NCBI GenBank assembly: GCA_910890315.1
Contig: CAJVGD010000001.1
Span: 1,178,001-1,242,000, forward strand
Origin: Serendipita indica DSM 11827
Taxonomy: Eukaryota; Basidiomycota; Agaricomycetes; Sebacinales; Serendipitaceae
Length of the DNA stretch: 64,000 nucleotides
Direction of reading: 5' to 3'
Both the position numbers and the translations under genes were made by a program. Below are positions 33,699 to 45,513 of this stretch, piece by piece (the stretch's first letter is position 1; every line of letters starts with the position of its first letter). Under the pieces are notes generated by a model. The model saw nothing but the letters and a program-made list of their open reading frames with translations. It did not search any database and was not told the DNA's origin.

Positions 33699-35810
33699 GG
33701 CCTGTCTGAGCGAGATTTGTCCAGAAAGCAAGTGTAAACGCGAAAGTGGGGCAGGAATTGGACGTAGGATATGCGGTACGCACATCCTCTTATAAGAGAA
33801 GTGAGCGGTTGTAAACCTGTACGGATGCACTGGTAACACGCGGAGCGAGGCTCCTTCTCAAGCCCATGTCAGTGCCTTTGGTAATCGATAAAAACTGTAC
33901 GGTGTACGGGTTACACGCCTCGTCGAATGGTGTGGTTTAGTGATCGTGGCTGCTGGTTAGGACGGGTCCAAATCCGCGGTGTCACCCGTTCCGGTCATGT
34001 TGACCCAGAAAGCGTGGATTACGGCTTTGGACGGGATTTAAAGGTCCCACGACGATTGAGGCTGTCTGGTCGGTCTCTATTCGGATCAGGCTCAGGCGGT
34101 TCGAGATAGGGGCTGGGCCAAGGAGCGGACCGTGGACCGCTTTAGCGTAATAACGATTATGATGAAAATGGAAGCTAACAAGGGTTCACCTATCATTTTC
34201 AACGCGACTTGAAGCCGAGTGCTCTCAATCAACGCAAGTCACTCGCAGACACAGTTCCTGACCGCAAGGCCGTATATATACGTACAATGGCCATAATTAG
34301 AGCAGATGACTCACGATACATGCGCTGGCATGCACCAAGGTTCCTTGGCTGTGGCGTCAACATCGACAGCTGCGGAGTCGGAATCGGAGATAGAGTTTAA
34401 GAGATCGAGTTGTTCCTGTATATCCCCTGCGAAGTTGTGGCGCATTATCTTGTGCCAAGTCGGTGGGAGCAGAAGAGGGGGAATTCTGGGGGACTGACTG
34501 GCGAACTCGAAGTTGAGTTCCAGGTCTGTAGGGGTTAGATAGGATGCAATTGATGGGGAATGAAAGGGAATCTAGACCACGACGGACACGGCCAGAGGAC
34601 TAGTCTTTTTGGATGGGAATGGGGACATTGGACATGGATTTCCTGATCTGATACGTGCACGAGGAGAGAGTTAGTAGTCGTTTGCCATGTCCGTTATGTC
34701 GTGCCTGAGTGTTCAGTCGGTTGGTGGGTGACAGTTGGGGTCTCGCCTTTCGGAGGTTAAGGCTTGACGAGATGCGGACGCAGACCAGGCGGACTGTCCG
34801 AAACTGTGGATCGGATGCAGATCCAATGTTGAATAGCCTGGATCCGAATAGTGTCACGGACCCGAGCAGGCCTCTGCTTGATGCGTGCGTAAACCCAATG
34901 GAAAAGGAGGATTAATTAGATTTAATGAGAGACAGATGGAGAGTGATTCTGGGGTCGTGGGGGCTACACATAGTGTCCAAGTGTCACCGCGTCGGATGCA
35001 CAAGTCAGAATATGATAATGGGCCCTGAATATGGACGGACCAAGTTGACGGCACCGAGAGAGTTCCAACGGAGCGCCCTTTCGAACGTTATCTGCCATAA
35101 AGGCCCTCTGAGCACATAAAGCCCGAGCGGTCTCCCAGAACATCGTGGCCGTAAATCCCCATCCCAGCGTCTGTGTCCCCCTGTCCGTCGTGTACCGCTA
35201 GAGGATATCTCTTGCTGGATTTTCAGCATAAAAAAGCCTTGTGACTGGTGGGCTGTTCTTGCTCCTCATCGATTCAGTAGGCTGGTAGACGTCGGCGCAA
35301 CGTTGTCTCCGTTTCGGTCCCGCCGTCTATAAATCAGCCCACAAGAGGACATTTGCTCCCCTACCCACTCTTGGACTCTGTCCTCTCTCATCCTCTCCTC
35401 GCAGACAACAGTACGTCTCCATTCCCTCTTCTATCTGCGGTCCCTGGGGCTTGTTCACTGCTGGCTGGCTCTTTACGATTTGATCGACTCGGAGACGCTG
35501 TGCACTGCCGTCGTCGACAGTATTTACGCGTCCTACCAGGAGCGAGCTCATCGCCATCCCCGTACTGCATTCTCGCCACGGACAGTCTCGTACGTCAACT
35601 GACCGTCTCTCCCCCCTCTTTAGTCGTTGTGAAACGAGTCCTTCCTCTTCGGATATCATCCCAAATACTCAATTCCCTCTGGCACTTTGAAGCTTACTCT
35701 CGCTTCGCTCGGTCACGATTTGATCTCCTAGCGCGGGGTATCGCCGCGCCCGTACAGGTTTTACACCCCCTTTTTTCCACTTTGTATAGCCTCACCTTGG
35801 CATATTCGAC
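33699..35810. promoter_or_regulatory. Long upstream region of ZnF-C and the large C2H2 gene
   Basis: No supported gene in ~2.1 kb. A TATA box 'gtctataaatca' lies at about 35325, followed by a CT-rich leader of nearly 500 bp that may hold 5' UTR introns of the plus-strand gene starting at 35811. Confidence 0.5.
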
Positions 35811-38800
35811 ATGTCCTATTCACCTACGACACCCACCGAGTACGATAAAAGCTCCCTCGAACGGTTTGCGTTCTTTGACGAGCACTCTCTCCTGCATCCA
35901 GGTTTGTCCCTCTTTCATGCTTTTCCAACGCCCTGCTCACGGTTTATCTCGCTACCCACTTTGTCCCTGCTGGTCCTTTGATCGATTGCCCGCTCGGCTC
36001 CGAATCCCCCCTCCCTCGACTTTGGCTTTCCTGGGTGCTCGCCACTCTCGACGGCGTCAACACCCTTTATATCCCATTTTCAAACTCTCCAATGGCTCAT
36101 TCAGAGATGGCTTCCAACGCTTCTGATCCCATTTCCCTCGACTATCCTCTCGGCTTTGACCTATCGTCTTCGACAGCTGCACCTGCAGTGATGCCAGACG
36201 ACCCCATCGTGTCTTCCAATCTTCCCACTCCTGATAGTGAGTTGGGCCCCAGTAATGCGACCACCACCCAGCATACTGGTGGACGTGGCAACGTGTGTGG
36301 ACCAGCTCATTCTGCGAATACGAATACACCGTCGCCCGTCATGCAGCACCACCACCATCACAACAGCTCCAACCCATCCTCGTCGCCTAACCAACTTTGT
36401 CACAGCCAGCACATTGACCACCAGCACTCCTCTATTCCCTCTGCTCCTGAATGGATGCGTCGCGCCTCGGGTATGAATGAACCAGCCCCGAGTAACCTCC
36501 TAGGCAGAACGGGCTTCACCTCGCAGCCATCCAACGCCCCAGCGTCTACATGGCCCGAGTGGCCTTCTTCAGGCCCGAATGTTCAAGTCATGGGTTCTCA
36601 ATGGGAATCCCCGAGTGTGCTCACAGGCACAAACTCGGGACAAGGTACAGGTGCAGATGGACAACAGGAGCAGTACAAAGAACAACAAGACTCGCAGCTC
36701 CACCAGCTGATTGACTCGCTTATGCATGGTCATCCCTACGCAGACACCAGTAATCATACACAAGCCCAAGCCCTTCAACGACAACAGCATCAGCAGACAT
36801 CCTCCACGGGACCACACAGGTCTCACGTTCGGTCGCTCTCCCACTCGACTACACCCCCTACTCCGCCTTTGGCCGTCGACCTCTCGCCGTCGCTTCCAAA
36901 CGACAACGACTCGACCACCAGTACGGACTTTTTCTCAGGAGTAGGTCCATTTGGATTCTCCCAACCGGCGTCTGGATATTATCATAACGACAGCCATGGT
37001 GGCCGTGTTCACGTGCAGATACCAAACCACGTCGGCCCTTATGGTACAAGTAGACAAACGCCATTTGCTACCGCGTCCGCAGACATCCAAGCGCTACTCG
37101 AGCGTCAAAAGACACTCTCGCCACCGCTTTCGCTCAACTTACTTGGGACGACGACGACGAATCGACCGTACGCCAGGAAACATGTGCGTAACCCTCCGTA
37201 CAGGCGCAAACTTTCTCAGGCGGGATCTATCTCGACGACCAGCCCTCCTTCTAGCCGCCAAACATCCATCTCGAGTACAGGTCGTCTTGCCGAGTCTACC
37301 ACAGTAGATGGGCTCGGTGGCACCCCGGCATCTTTTACTGGGCAGTACGACGAGTATACTTATGCACCATCGTCGTGGTCATATGAGATGCACATGCCCG
37401 CGCAGGCGTACCACGATATCGGGAGTATGCCATTGGGACCACGCGCTTCTGCTGCACGTGTATCTGGAGTATACCAGAGGTATGAATCTGCAATTTCCGG
37501 GGGGATCGCCCCCTCCTGGGCCTCGAGCCAACAGGCAGATGCCCAAGTTTCGAGATCGACCATCACGCGCACGTCTCCACAGCCTCCACCGAGCAACATT
37601 AACCGAGACACAATCGCTCGTGCCTCTAACACTGCCAGTGTCACCGCCAATGTCACCGCCACTCACCATTCGACCTCGACAGCGGCCCGTGTCGTCGAGG
37701 GAGACAAAGTTGTCTCGCTCCCACCCTCCATCGTCGAGCCCACGATTCCTCTAGAGGTGCGCTTGGAATCCTTGCCGCGCGATAAGCGCGCCATGTTTGA
37801 GCGTGCCTGTGGTCCGCGCTGGAGTGCGGCGCGAGATGCCAATGCCTCTACGCGTGCAGTGGACGACGTTACCACTACGGTGAACGCTCCCATCGTAGAA
37901 GCGATTTATGCGCTCTTGAGCAGTGAGCAGTTGGCCAAGCAGATGGAGATCCCGGATGACCTCGTCGAACCCCTGTTGGCCCGTGTGCCGCTTCCAAAGG
38001 TACGTCTTTCATCATGCCGAAGAGAAATCTTTCAACTGACCCGTATGTTTCGCCAGGCGGTCGCAAAGAGAGGCAGCCGTGGTGGCGCCGCTGGGTATAC
38101 TTGCCTATGGGCTGGATGCAACAAGCAACTCATTAAGCGCCTTGACCACGCAAAGAATCACATCCGTGAGCACTGCAAGTCCAAGCCATTTGCATGTGGT
38201 GGCCCTACCACTCAAGGAGCCGTCATGGGTGGACGCGGATGTGGCCAAAAGTTTTTGAGAATCGATGACCTCAAACGGCATCAGAAGAGCCACTGCAGCG
38301 TGTACGTTCTTTTTATCTTTTTTTTTTTTTTTTTGGTTCTTCGCCACTGCCAACACCAGAATCTGACGATTGGCCAGGTTGAAAAGCGGTCCCACCCGCC
38401 GCCCTCGAGCTGTTCGTGGGGTCTACCACGACGAAGACGACGAAGAGCACGACTCTGATGACTCGCCGCTCAAGGGGGATGACGATGATGAATATCGTCC
38501 GACTGAGCCCCGTCTCTATCCACTCCCTACGCACGCAGATCCAGACGCGTCCTCTCCTGCTGCGACCAGTGATCAAGCGCCTATGGCAAAGGCGACGACT
38601 ACAAGGGAGATGGTTCATCGCGTGCGTGGAGAGAAACAGCGCGCAGCGGCAAAGCAGGCCCTCGCTGCAGTCTCTGCAGCGGCAGCTTACCTTGTAGACG
38701 AAGGCTCGAGCGACGCTGGTGGTTCATCTCCTGATACGATGACCAGCGGAACGAGAGCCAGCCCCGTCGACCTGGGGCGGCTGCAGACGAGTCATGTGCG

Positions 38801-39222
38801 CGGTGGTGCGGCGAGCACGTTGCCAAACGCATTGCCTTCGTCCTCGGCTGCTATGCTTGCTGCCAACTCGAGGTTCCTTTCCCCAACATACCCGACAACG
38901 CAAGTGGCAACGGCACGAGATGTCCACGACAGCATCAAATTGGATGATCTCGTGGAGATGGATGGTGCAGATTTGGATGTATTTGGATTGGAACATCAGA
39001 AGGTATGGTTGGGCTGCGGCGCACTCATGGCGAGCTGTAGTTCCCGATTGATCGTCGTCCCCGTTCGAGCCGCCACTGTGCGCCCTCACCTTCTCTTCTT
39101 TCTCACTTCTCTCATCCTCGTCGTGATATTTGACATACTCTGTCGAGTACACGACGTGCTGGAGATTGGGGCGGGTGGACGAGTGGGTGGCGTATCAGAG
39201 TGCCGAACGCGGACTAGGTTAA
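35811..39222 (+). CDS. Large C2H2 zinc-finger transcription-factor-like protein
   Basis: Start at 35811 ('MSYSPTTPTEYDKSSLERFA'). Exon 1 ends at 35901 and joins at 36105 in frame ('HPEMASNASDPISLDYPLGF'). A Ser/Pro/Gln/His-rich region of ~600 residues leads to two fingers: 'CLWAGCNKQLIKRLDHAKNH' with its HxxxxH end, and 'CGQKFLRIDDLKRHQKSH'. An in-frame 60 bp intron (about 38000-38059) and an intron with a poly-T tract (about 38302-38381) flank the fingers. An acidic/Ala-rich part follows ('EDDEEHDSDDSPLKGDD'). The last exon is uncertain: either 'VDEWVAYQSAERGLG' ending at 39222 or another frame ending at 39260. Unlike the other zinc-finger genes here, no intron cuts its Cys codons. The 203 bp first intron is unusually long. 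Confidence 0.7.
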
Positions 39223-39712
39223 GAGGGGAAGACCGAGCGGTGAGAATGGATCGAATGTGACTGACGCCTTAGACAGTGACTCAAATGATTGGTACCGAAA
39301 AACTCCCCACTCGACCTGCGCTTTGATACAGTGACCTGAACTCATGGACACTCGCACTCGACGTTTCCTCAAACTGTTCATGCCCACCTAGTATTCTTAC
39401 GAGGTACCCTTTCTAGTAACCCTTTCTCGATAGACGGACAACTGTTTTCTCGGACTCACGCAGTTGTATGTAGTTGTGGGCTGTGGCATTCTGTTCATTC
39501 TCGTTTCTCTGGTTTTGGACATTCTTGATCACCTCGATTTGGGTTTTCTCCACTCCGAGTGTCTGCTTGCGTCGAATTGTGCCTATCTGTGGTGTTTGTC
39601 TGCCCAACTCTTGTACATTTTGTAGTTTACTGTCAACATCAATTCAACGTAGTCATTCTGGTTTATTTCTTGTGAGAGGCGCGAATGAGCGCAACTTGAC
39701 CTCGGCGCGATC
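39223..39712. promoter_or_regulatory. Upstream region of the F-box gene
   Basis: No gene seen. T-rich leader ('tcattctcgtttctctggttttgg') just before the F-box start. Confidence 0.45.
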
Positions 39713-41704
39713 ATGGTGCCAACGCTCAACGACGATGTAATGCTCGAGATTCTACATTGGTTTGTTTCACTTGATGATCTCGGGCCGTATACACTCTTTC
39801 ACGTCTCCAACGCCTGGCGCGCGATTTTACTGCAAACGCCATCTTTGTGGACCTGGATCACGCTAGACTGTCTGGATGGTGACCTCGAAGAACGGGCGTG
39901 GACGTCTATTCATATGTCTGGGTCGCTACCTCTACGATTCCGCATCCAACTACGTGGCGGGACTTTGCCAGACATTGACTGGCTCAACCCTTTCCTTCAT
40001 CGCGCGGATGTGCTTATTATGCATCTTCCGGAAACAAAGAAGAAAACTATCTCGTATGAGGTGGTATTCCGGCGAATCCGCTCCTTTCTTACAAGAACCG
40101 AGTGGAAGCCGGGGTTGCGGGTAGTGTGGATGCGAGATGGTGCGGTAGAAGGAGTTAAGCCAGATGCCTTTTCCCAGAGAATTGGCTGGTTTAATCACAG
40201 CAGTTTGTCGTCGGGTAGGTTGTTGCGCAACGTTTTTGCCACCCGAATTGGCATAGATTCACATCAGTGGCAAGACCAGGACACTATTACAAACCTCATT
40301 TCGGCCACCCAAAACTTGACTGAGATACGCCTGTACGGTTTGCCAACGAACTTTGAGGAGGTCAATTCGCATGAGCCACCAGGGGAGCTTATTCACCTTT
40401 CCTTGCGTTTATTCCAAATTGGCACCGGTAGAATCAAGGCGACGACAGACTCGGGAACCTGCGAACATACCCTACGATTCGCAGCCTATCTGAAGGTGCA
40501 AGTTGAACATCTCACCATTCAAGATTCCCTTGATTGTATACTCTCAACGATCAGTCGTATCGGCTCCTATATACAGCCCGAGACTCTGACGCTGTACCCT
40601 CAAGACATCCAATGGAGGCTCACCTTGACAATACATAGCCCCTTGAACAAGCTATTCAGGCTCAATGTCGATCTTGCAGAGTTCGATCAAGTTATCTCAG
40701 AAGAAGGCTTCCCGTCAATGGCGGAGGCAATTTACTCTCTGATTTTGAACATCCCCACCATCCGCATATGTCGCCTTATATTGGCACCGTGCACATTCTC
40801 GTACGCCCATTATCTTCTACCCTTATATCAAAATTTCTCCAGAGAGATACGATTCGAAGTGTCCGTGTACGAGACGGACAAAAAGGTTCGTGTCGTGCCT
40901 TTGTCAACAAAACAGCCGCTGGTCACTATGACCACTGTACTCGACAAATACGAACTAAGGCCCTATAATCTCCGTTATTCTGGACGCTTTTGCACCCGGA
41001 GTCTCATGATCAAGACAAGATGGGAGTGTTGTCAAGTCTCGACCACACTCAGCTCGTTTTTGGGGTCACCAGATGGTAATTATGCACACCTGCGATTCCT
41101 GGACACAGGAAGAGTCGGTTTTGCACTCAAAGGAGAAGAAGTGCTTCCCAGGTTACCATCACTGGCTGTTCTACGCTCTGTGCCGGAGGTGGCGGTGCGC
41201 CTCCTTCGTGCATTTTCTACTCCAGCCCTCCAAGAATTGACGCTAGTGGATAACGTATATGGTGGAGGCGGGAACGGTCCAGATCACCGAGCCGTCGCTG
41301 ACATATTGGAGTTGCTGGGTAAAGACTACCGCTATTTGCGGAGTTTACGATTTCAGTTCTACCCACATTGGCTCGACCTATTCAAATTCTTAGCTGGTTC
41401 ACGCTTGTATGAAAACCGAGCCGAGTACCGCCTTGCCCTTCCATCCTACCCCTCCCGTCTCATTCTGACACTGCTCGTCGATGCGCTAAAGGGGGAGCTA
41501 GCAGTCTATTCTATCAAAGATCCCAAGCTGCCTCAGGAGCCCTGCTCTTTCAATGAATTCAAGGAGGGTCGACAGGACAAGCGCGGATGCTGCTACTACT
41601 GCTTTTGTAGCCATCGGATGGACTGTACGGAAGACTCAAAGGTCACTTGCGCACGCCACTCCAAGGATGCTCCGATAGAGATCACAAAGTATAGTCTCAT
41701 GTAG
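39713..41704 (+). CDS. F-box-like protein, intact
   Basis: Single-exon protein of 663 residues. The N-terminal ~45 residues are F-box-like ('LNDDVMLEILHWFVSLDDLG', 'LFHVSNAWRAILLQTPSLW'), the part that would bind Skp1 in an SCF ubiquitin ligase. The rest resembles the leucine-rich, poorly conserved substrate-binding halves of expanded agaricomycete F-box families ('IQPETLTLYPQD', 'LPSLAVLRSVPEVAVRLLRA', 'LQELTLVDNVYGGGG'). The C-terminus has a Cys-rich motif 'CCYYCFCSHRMDC...CARH' that might bind metal; this is inference. Two damaged relatives lie at 42406-43268 and 51640-53300. Confidence 0.75.
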   Translation: MVPTLNDDVMLEILHWFVSLDDLGPYTLFHVSNAWRAILLQTPSLWTWITLDCLDGDLEERAWTSIHMSGSLPLRFRIQLRGGTLPDIDWLNPFLHRADVLIMHLPETKKKTISYEVVFRRIRSFLTRTEWKPGLRVVWMRDGAVEGVKPDAFSQRIGWFNHSSLSSGRLLRNVFATRIGIDSHQWQDQDTITNLISATQNLTEIRLYGLPTNFEEVNSHEPPGELIHLSLRLFQIGTGRIKATTDSGTCEHTLRFAAYLKVQVEHLTIQDSLDCILSTISRIGSYIQPETLTLYPQDIQWRLTLTIHSPLNKLFRLNVDLAEFDQVISEEGFPSMAEAIYSLILNIPTIRICRLILAPCTFSYAHYLLPLYQNFSREIRFEVSVYETDKKVRVVPLSTKQPLVTMTTVLDKYELRPYNLRYSGRFCTRSLMIKTRWECCQVSTTLSSFLGSPDGNYAHLRFLDTGRVGFALKGEEVLPRLPSLAVLRSVPEVAVRLLRAFSTPALQELTLVDNVYGGGGNGPDHRAVADILELLGKDYRYLRSLRFQFYPHWLDLFKFLAGSRLYENRAEYRLALPSYPSRLILTLLVDALKGELAVYSIKDPKLPQEPCSFNEFKEGRQDKRGCCYYCFCSHRMDCTEDSKVTCARHSKDAPIEITKYSLM

Positions 41705-42089
41705 TAGCACTAGGCGTTCACGATATTCAAATTGCAGTCCAAGGTGAAGGGTCGTGGGTCTTTGAACTAGCCGCGAGAGTCAGGCAATTATCGAGATTGA
41801 ATTCGCTCTTGGAGAGAGAGAGATATCTTATTTGGCCTCGCTAGCAGGTACTACATGGAACCAAGGCGCGATCATTAACGAAACATGGGGCAACTATTAG
41901 GGTGATTGAGTTCGTGGGTCTAGGGTACGCTCTATTGTATAGGTGATGAGTGCAGGCTGGGAGGTGTCGTTCGAGGTTTGCCGAGAGAATGTTACGGAAA
42001 TAGGAAAGGATAAGGGAATGATGCCATCTTCTTCATTTGCAGCTGGTACTCAGCCATTGGGAACCATCTCCGGTTGCGCCTGGTGCTGG
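41705..42089. other. Spacer with 3' end of LINE fragment
   Basis: Downstream of the F-box gene; the part next to 42090 is probably the 3' untranslated end of the minus-strand LINE fragment. No poly-A tail (poly-T on plus) is visible. Confidence 0.4.
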
Positions 42090-42405
42090 CTACTGTACTT
42101 CGTCGTCTTCGGGGCGCTTCCTGAATGCATTGGTGAATTTTAGGAACGAGGCCAGGCCTTCTATCCCTTTCTTGATGCCGAGGAGTGACCCTATGTGGCC
42201 GTCGGGTGCGGTGCTATAGAGTGTGTGCCTCGCATCGTTGAAGAGTGGACAGTCGTATAGTATGTGTTCGCGGATCTGGATTTCCGTCCCGCATGGACAG
42301 TCGGATCGCTCTGGGATTTTGAAATGCGCGTAATACTCGCCAAAGTATCCATGCCCAATTCGTACCTGTGTGACGAGGCTTATTAATTCGTCCTTGGACT
42401 CGACC
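42090..42405 (-). mobile_element. LINE (non-LTR retrotransposon) 3' fragment
   Basis: The minus-strand frame encodes the C-terminal end typical of fungal non-LTR reverse transcriptases downstream of RNase H: 'ISLVTQVRIGHGYFGEYYAH' and the Cys/His knuckle 'CPCGTEIQIREHILYDCPLF', ending 'NAFRKRPEDDEVQ'. Only the last ~100 codons remain, consistent with 5' truncation during target-primed insertion. It abuts the ATG of an F-box relic on the opposite strand. Confidence 0.8.
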
Positions 42406-43268
42406 ATGACCGTGCTCAATGACGATGTGATTCTAGCGATTCTCGCATGGCTTGTATCGGTAGATAATGTTGGTCCATTTACCCTATTCCATGTCTGCAA
42501 GGCATGGGCGCACCTTACTTCTCCAAACGTCATCATTGTGGACCTGGATAGTCATCGACATGGGGGTAGATGACTTTGATGAACGAGTACACACGTGCAT
42601 ACATATGTCTGGGTCTCTTCTATTGCGCCTTCGAATCAAGTTACAACTCGAAACGATCGGTGACATGCCCCGGCTTTCTGCTCACCTTTCACGAGTAGAA
42701 CTTCTCATCAACGAACTACCCGGATACTTATTAATAGATAGTACAGAGGCTAACCTCCTGCCGCGTGCCCTTCGCTTCGTACATTCAGCTGACTGGTCAA
42801 TCTTATCTTCGTGTGGTCTGGCTGAGAGATAACCAGATGCAATCGGTTAAAACAAACTGGCTCACAGAAGAAACATCTTGGTCTCTAACGAAGCCACTCT
42901 CACCTCCGGCGTTGTTGATGCGCAACTTGTTCAGCACGGCGGCAGTAGTCAGCAACCCGATCTGGACAGGTCCCATGCGCCTTCAAGATGTACTACTAGA
43001 AATGAACAGCATGCATAATCCTCTGGGTACCACCAAGCAATCGACATGGACTACAATATCCACAATCCCTTCTGACCATGCCGAAGACGAGTCCTCTCCG
43101 TGTAACCAAACTTGGTTTCAGTCATTTTCAATGTGGTACCACCCGGTGAATTATTGTGATCACCTCTGTATATACTATTTGACCTGGGCGAGAATACAGT
43201 CATCTGAAAGACTCAGCGTGAATCAACTGAAAGTGGTAACGAGTAGCGGAGGACTGAGCTTTGTGTAG
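42406..43268 (+). pseudogene. F-box relic A (5' half)
   Basis: Starts 'MTVLNDDVILAILAWLVSVD', clearly related to the intact F-box protein at 39713. About 25 codons on, the frame slips by one base compared with the intact gene (28 bases where the intact gene has 27, before 'CAAACG'), and the rest continues in other frames ('LLLQTSSLWTWIVID', 'YLRVVWLRDNQMQSV'). The homology covers only the N-terminal part; the C-terminal half is missing. The last ~245 bp recur at 51657-51908. Confidence 0.75.
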
Positions 43269-43272
43269 ATGT
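43025..43272 (+). repeat. Left member of a ~245 bp direct repeat
   Basis: From 'gggtaccaccaagcaatcg' to 'ctgagctttgtgtagatgt'. It recurs with substitutions and indels at 51657-51908. It lies inside F-box relic A. Confidence 0.8.
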
Positions 43273-43419
43273 AGAGATGTATGGCCCTTAAGAGTGTTCT
43301 AAATCCTCGCCATGACATCCAGATACTGGAGCGATCTACTTGGAGTCGGCCACTTGTATCATTATCCCTAGGAATCTCCACAGATCTCACACTGTTCATC
43401 TACATTGCCAGATAACATA

Positions 43420-44880
43420 ATGTCTGCAGCGAGCCAGACCCAAGGCGGCGACACAAGCATCAATGACATGTCGACGTCAGGCGTATCCGTCTTGAGCCCG
43501 TCCCAGGTGATTGATTCACTGGAAAAGGCGGTGGAAAATGCAAAGATCCGTGGAGATCTCAAGTCGTATGAGAGTTTTGTTGAAGACGTCGTCGATGCGG
43601 GTATAAAAGTGAGTCCTATGACTTCTCCTAACCTCGTATTCACCTGCTTGTCCTCTACTCGTTTGGCTGGTGGATCTTATGCCCTGAACCGCGACGACAT
43701 GAACGGCTATTAATCATAGTACCAAATCCGCCTATGCCCTGCGCTCGCCCAAAAGCACAAAGAACGCGCACCGACCCCCAATATCGCGCCAGATGCGTCA
43801 AATATTACAGCTGTCGTTCAAACGATCACGCAGACTGACCCGTTCTTGCCGCCCTTTAACTCGTTGCACATTGGTGAAATGCGAGATGTACTCGAAGAGG
43901 ATAGCGTCGAGGGATACAATGTTCTTCTGAACAAGTTTGCGCTCGTTAAAGGTCACTTTTTGCTCGTCACCAAAGGTACGTCCATTGCGGTTTACGTGTT
44001 GCAGCTGTTGTGATTGACGAATGGGATGGGAATAGAATACGAATCGCAGGCGCATCCACTCACACCGTCTCAACTCGTACAAACGTACTTGCTCCTCCTG
44101 GCTGCACATACTCGCAACCGACCCTTTTTCGCGTTTTTCAATTGTGGGATCCTGAGCGGTGCGAGTCAGCCGCATAAGCATATCCAGTTCTTCCCTGGAC
44201 AAGCACCAATCGAGCGGCTTGCCAAAGCGGCCAAAGTGGAGAATGAGGGTATGTCCGTGCAATTGATTTGAATGGTAGATCTCAGAAGGAGCACTGACGA
44301 TATTTAGCTCGCCCATTTGCTCTTCCTCAACTCCCATTCGCGGCGCATATCAAGCGACTGGACAAGAATGTCCTTTCTGCTGCTGAAGCCCTTTGTTGAT
44401 GGATCGAGTACTGCGGAGAGTAGTGACGAGGCACGGGAAGCGGTGGACAGGTTGAGTGCGGAGCTCGCCATGTCGTTTATGGCCATCCTCGACGAAATGT
44501 ATCAGACGATACGCGTGCATGCGCATCATTCGACCACCGATACGAACAGTTCCGCAGGAAATGGCGCAAACCTTGAAGTCGCGTCGGCGTTTGAGGGTGG
44601 CGGACCGTCGACGCCGAGCTACAATGTCGTGATGACGCTCGAGCACATATACCTCTTCCCACGTACAGCCGAAAAATATACGCCTACATCATCCTCTTCG
44701 AATCTTACCCTCTCAATAAACTCGCTTGGCTTTGCGGGCATGCTACTCGTCAAGAGCGAAGAAGAAAGGGCCCTAGTAAAGGAGATTGGGATCACGAGCA
44801 TCCTTCGTAGAGTCGGTATGGAGCCTCTCAAGGAAGAAGATAATAAGGGATGCGACGACGTGTTTGCGGACCTTGCGTAG
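43420..44880 (+). CDS. APA2: Ap4A phosphorylase / ATP adenylyltransferase
   Basis: HIT-like enzyme of the Apa1/Apa2 family, which splits diadenosine tetraphosphate with phosphate into ADP and ATP. Exons 43420-43608, 43720-43975, 44036-44248 and 44307-44880. Landmarks are 'YNV-LLNKFALVKGHFLLVTK' and the active-site stretch 'SGASQPHKHIQFFP' with its His-X-His, then 'PFALPQLPFAAHIKRLD' and 'LTLSINSLGFAGMLLVKSEE'. In the last exon the frame reading 'RLDKNVLSAAEAL' meets a stop at about 44398, while the frame reading 'DGSSTAESSDEAREAVDRL' carries on to 44880. That is a one-base slip, or an unrecognised micro-intron, near 44390-44400. Start ATG chosen at 43420 ('MSAASQTQGGD'). Confidence 0.88.
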
Positions 44881-45069
44881 AACAGGACATTGGCTTGTAG
44901 GTTTGCAGTTGGACATGGAATGGAGGATAATTTTCAAGAGTACTGCAAGTCGTTCATTCAGAGCACATCCGCATAGAGACGAACACATGGCAAGTCCGAC
45001 ATTGACTACTTTGAATCCTTCGACTGCAGACTCGTTTCCCGTTCTCCCTCCGTCATAGACCCCAAAGGC

Positions 45070-45513
45070 TCAAACGCGTTTGACGATATCCGCATACGCG
45101 TGCTTTGTCTTGTCGGCATGAACATGGACGCTCATGGTTGTCGACTCGGAGAGCACGTTTTCGTATACGTCGTCCATTTCCATGTCAAACTGCACATTCT
45201 CCCAACCCTCGTCGCCCTCGTGACCTGTGTTGGAGGTGCTGGCAGAATTGTGGTCGAATGAAATAACCATCTTGGACGCCAACGAGGAATCATCTCGTAT
45301 TCGCGCGAAATATTGGCCGACTCTGGGGGGTTACAGTTCAGAACTCGGTGATCTATCTATCTATTTATTGAGAGAATAACACATACCAGGACGAAGTTTG
45401 GCTCCTGCCAATAAGGGGACCATGTCAATGAACGTTCGACGGAGCCATTCACATCGTATTCCACATCAGCATCTTGCTCGTCTTCAAGATCACTCCCTTC
45501 ACGCTGGCCCATG
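45070..45513 (-). CDS. Small acidic hypothetical protein
   Basis: Starts 'MGQREGSDLEDEQDADVEYD', continues to 'WSPYWQEPNFVL', then an intron with GTATGT and CCCCCCAG, then 'GQYFARIRDDSSLASKMVIS', ending 'KHAYADIVKRV'. As read, the two exons are out of phase by one, so a base error or another splice site is needed. The family is not recognised. It lies tail to tail with the Ap4A phosphorylase gene. Confidence 0.4.

Noticed and set aside
38319-38335. Poly-T run as a possible LINE or SINE tail
   Set aside because: It lies inside an intron of the large C2H2 gene between good donor and acceptor sites, and no element sequence adjoins it.
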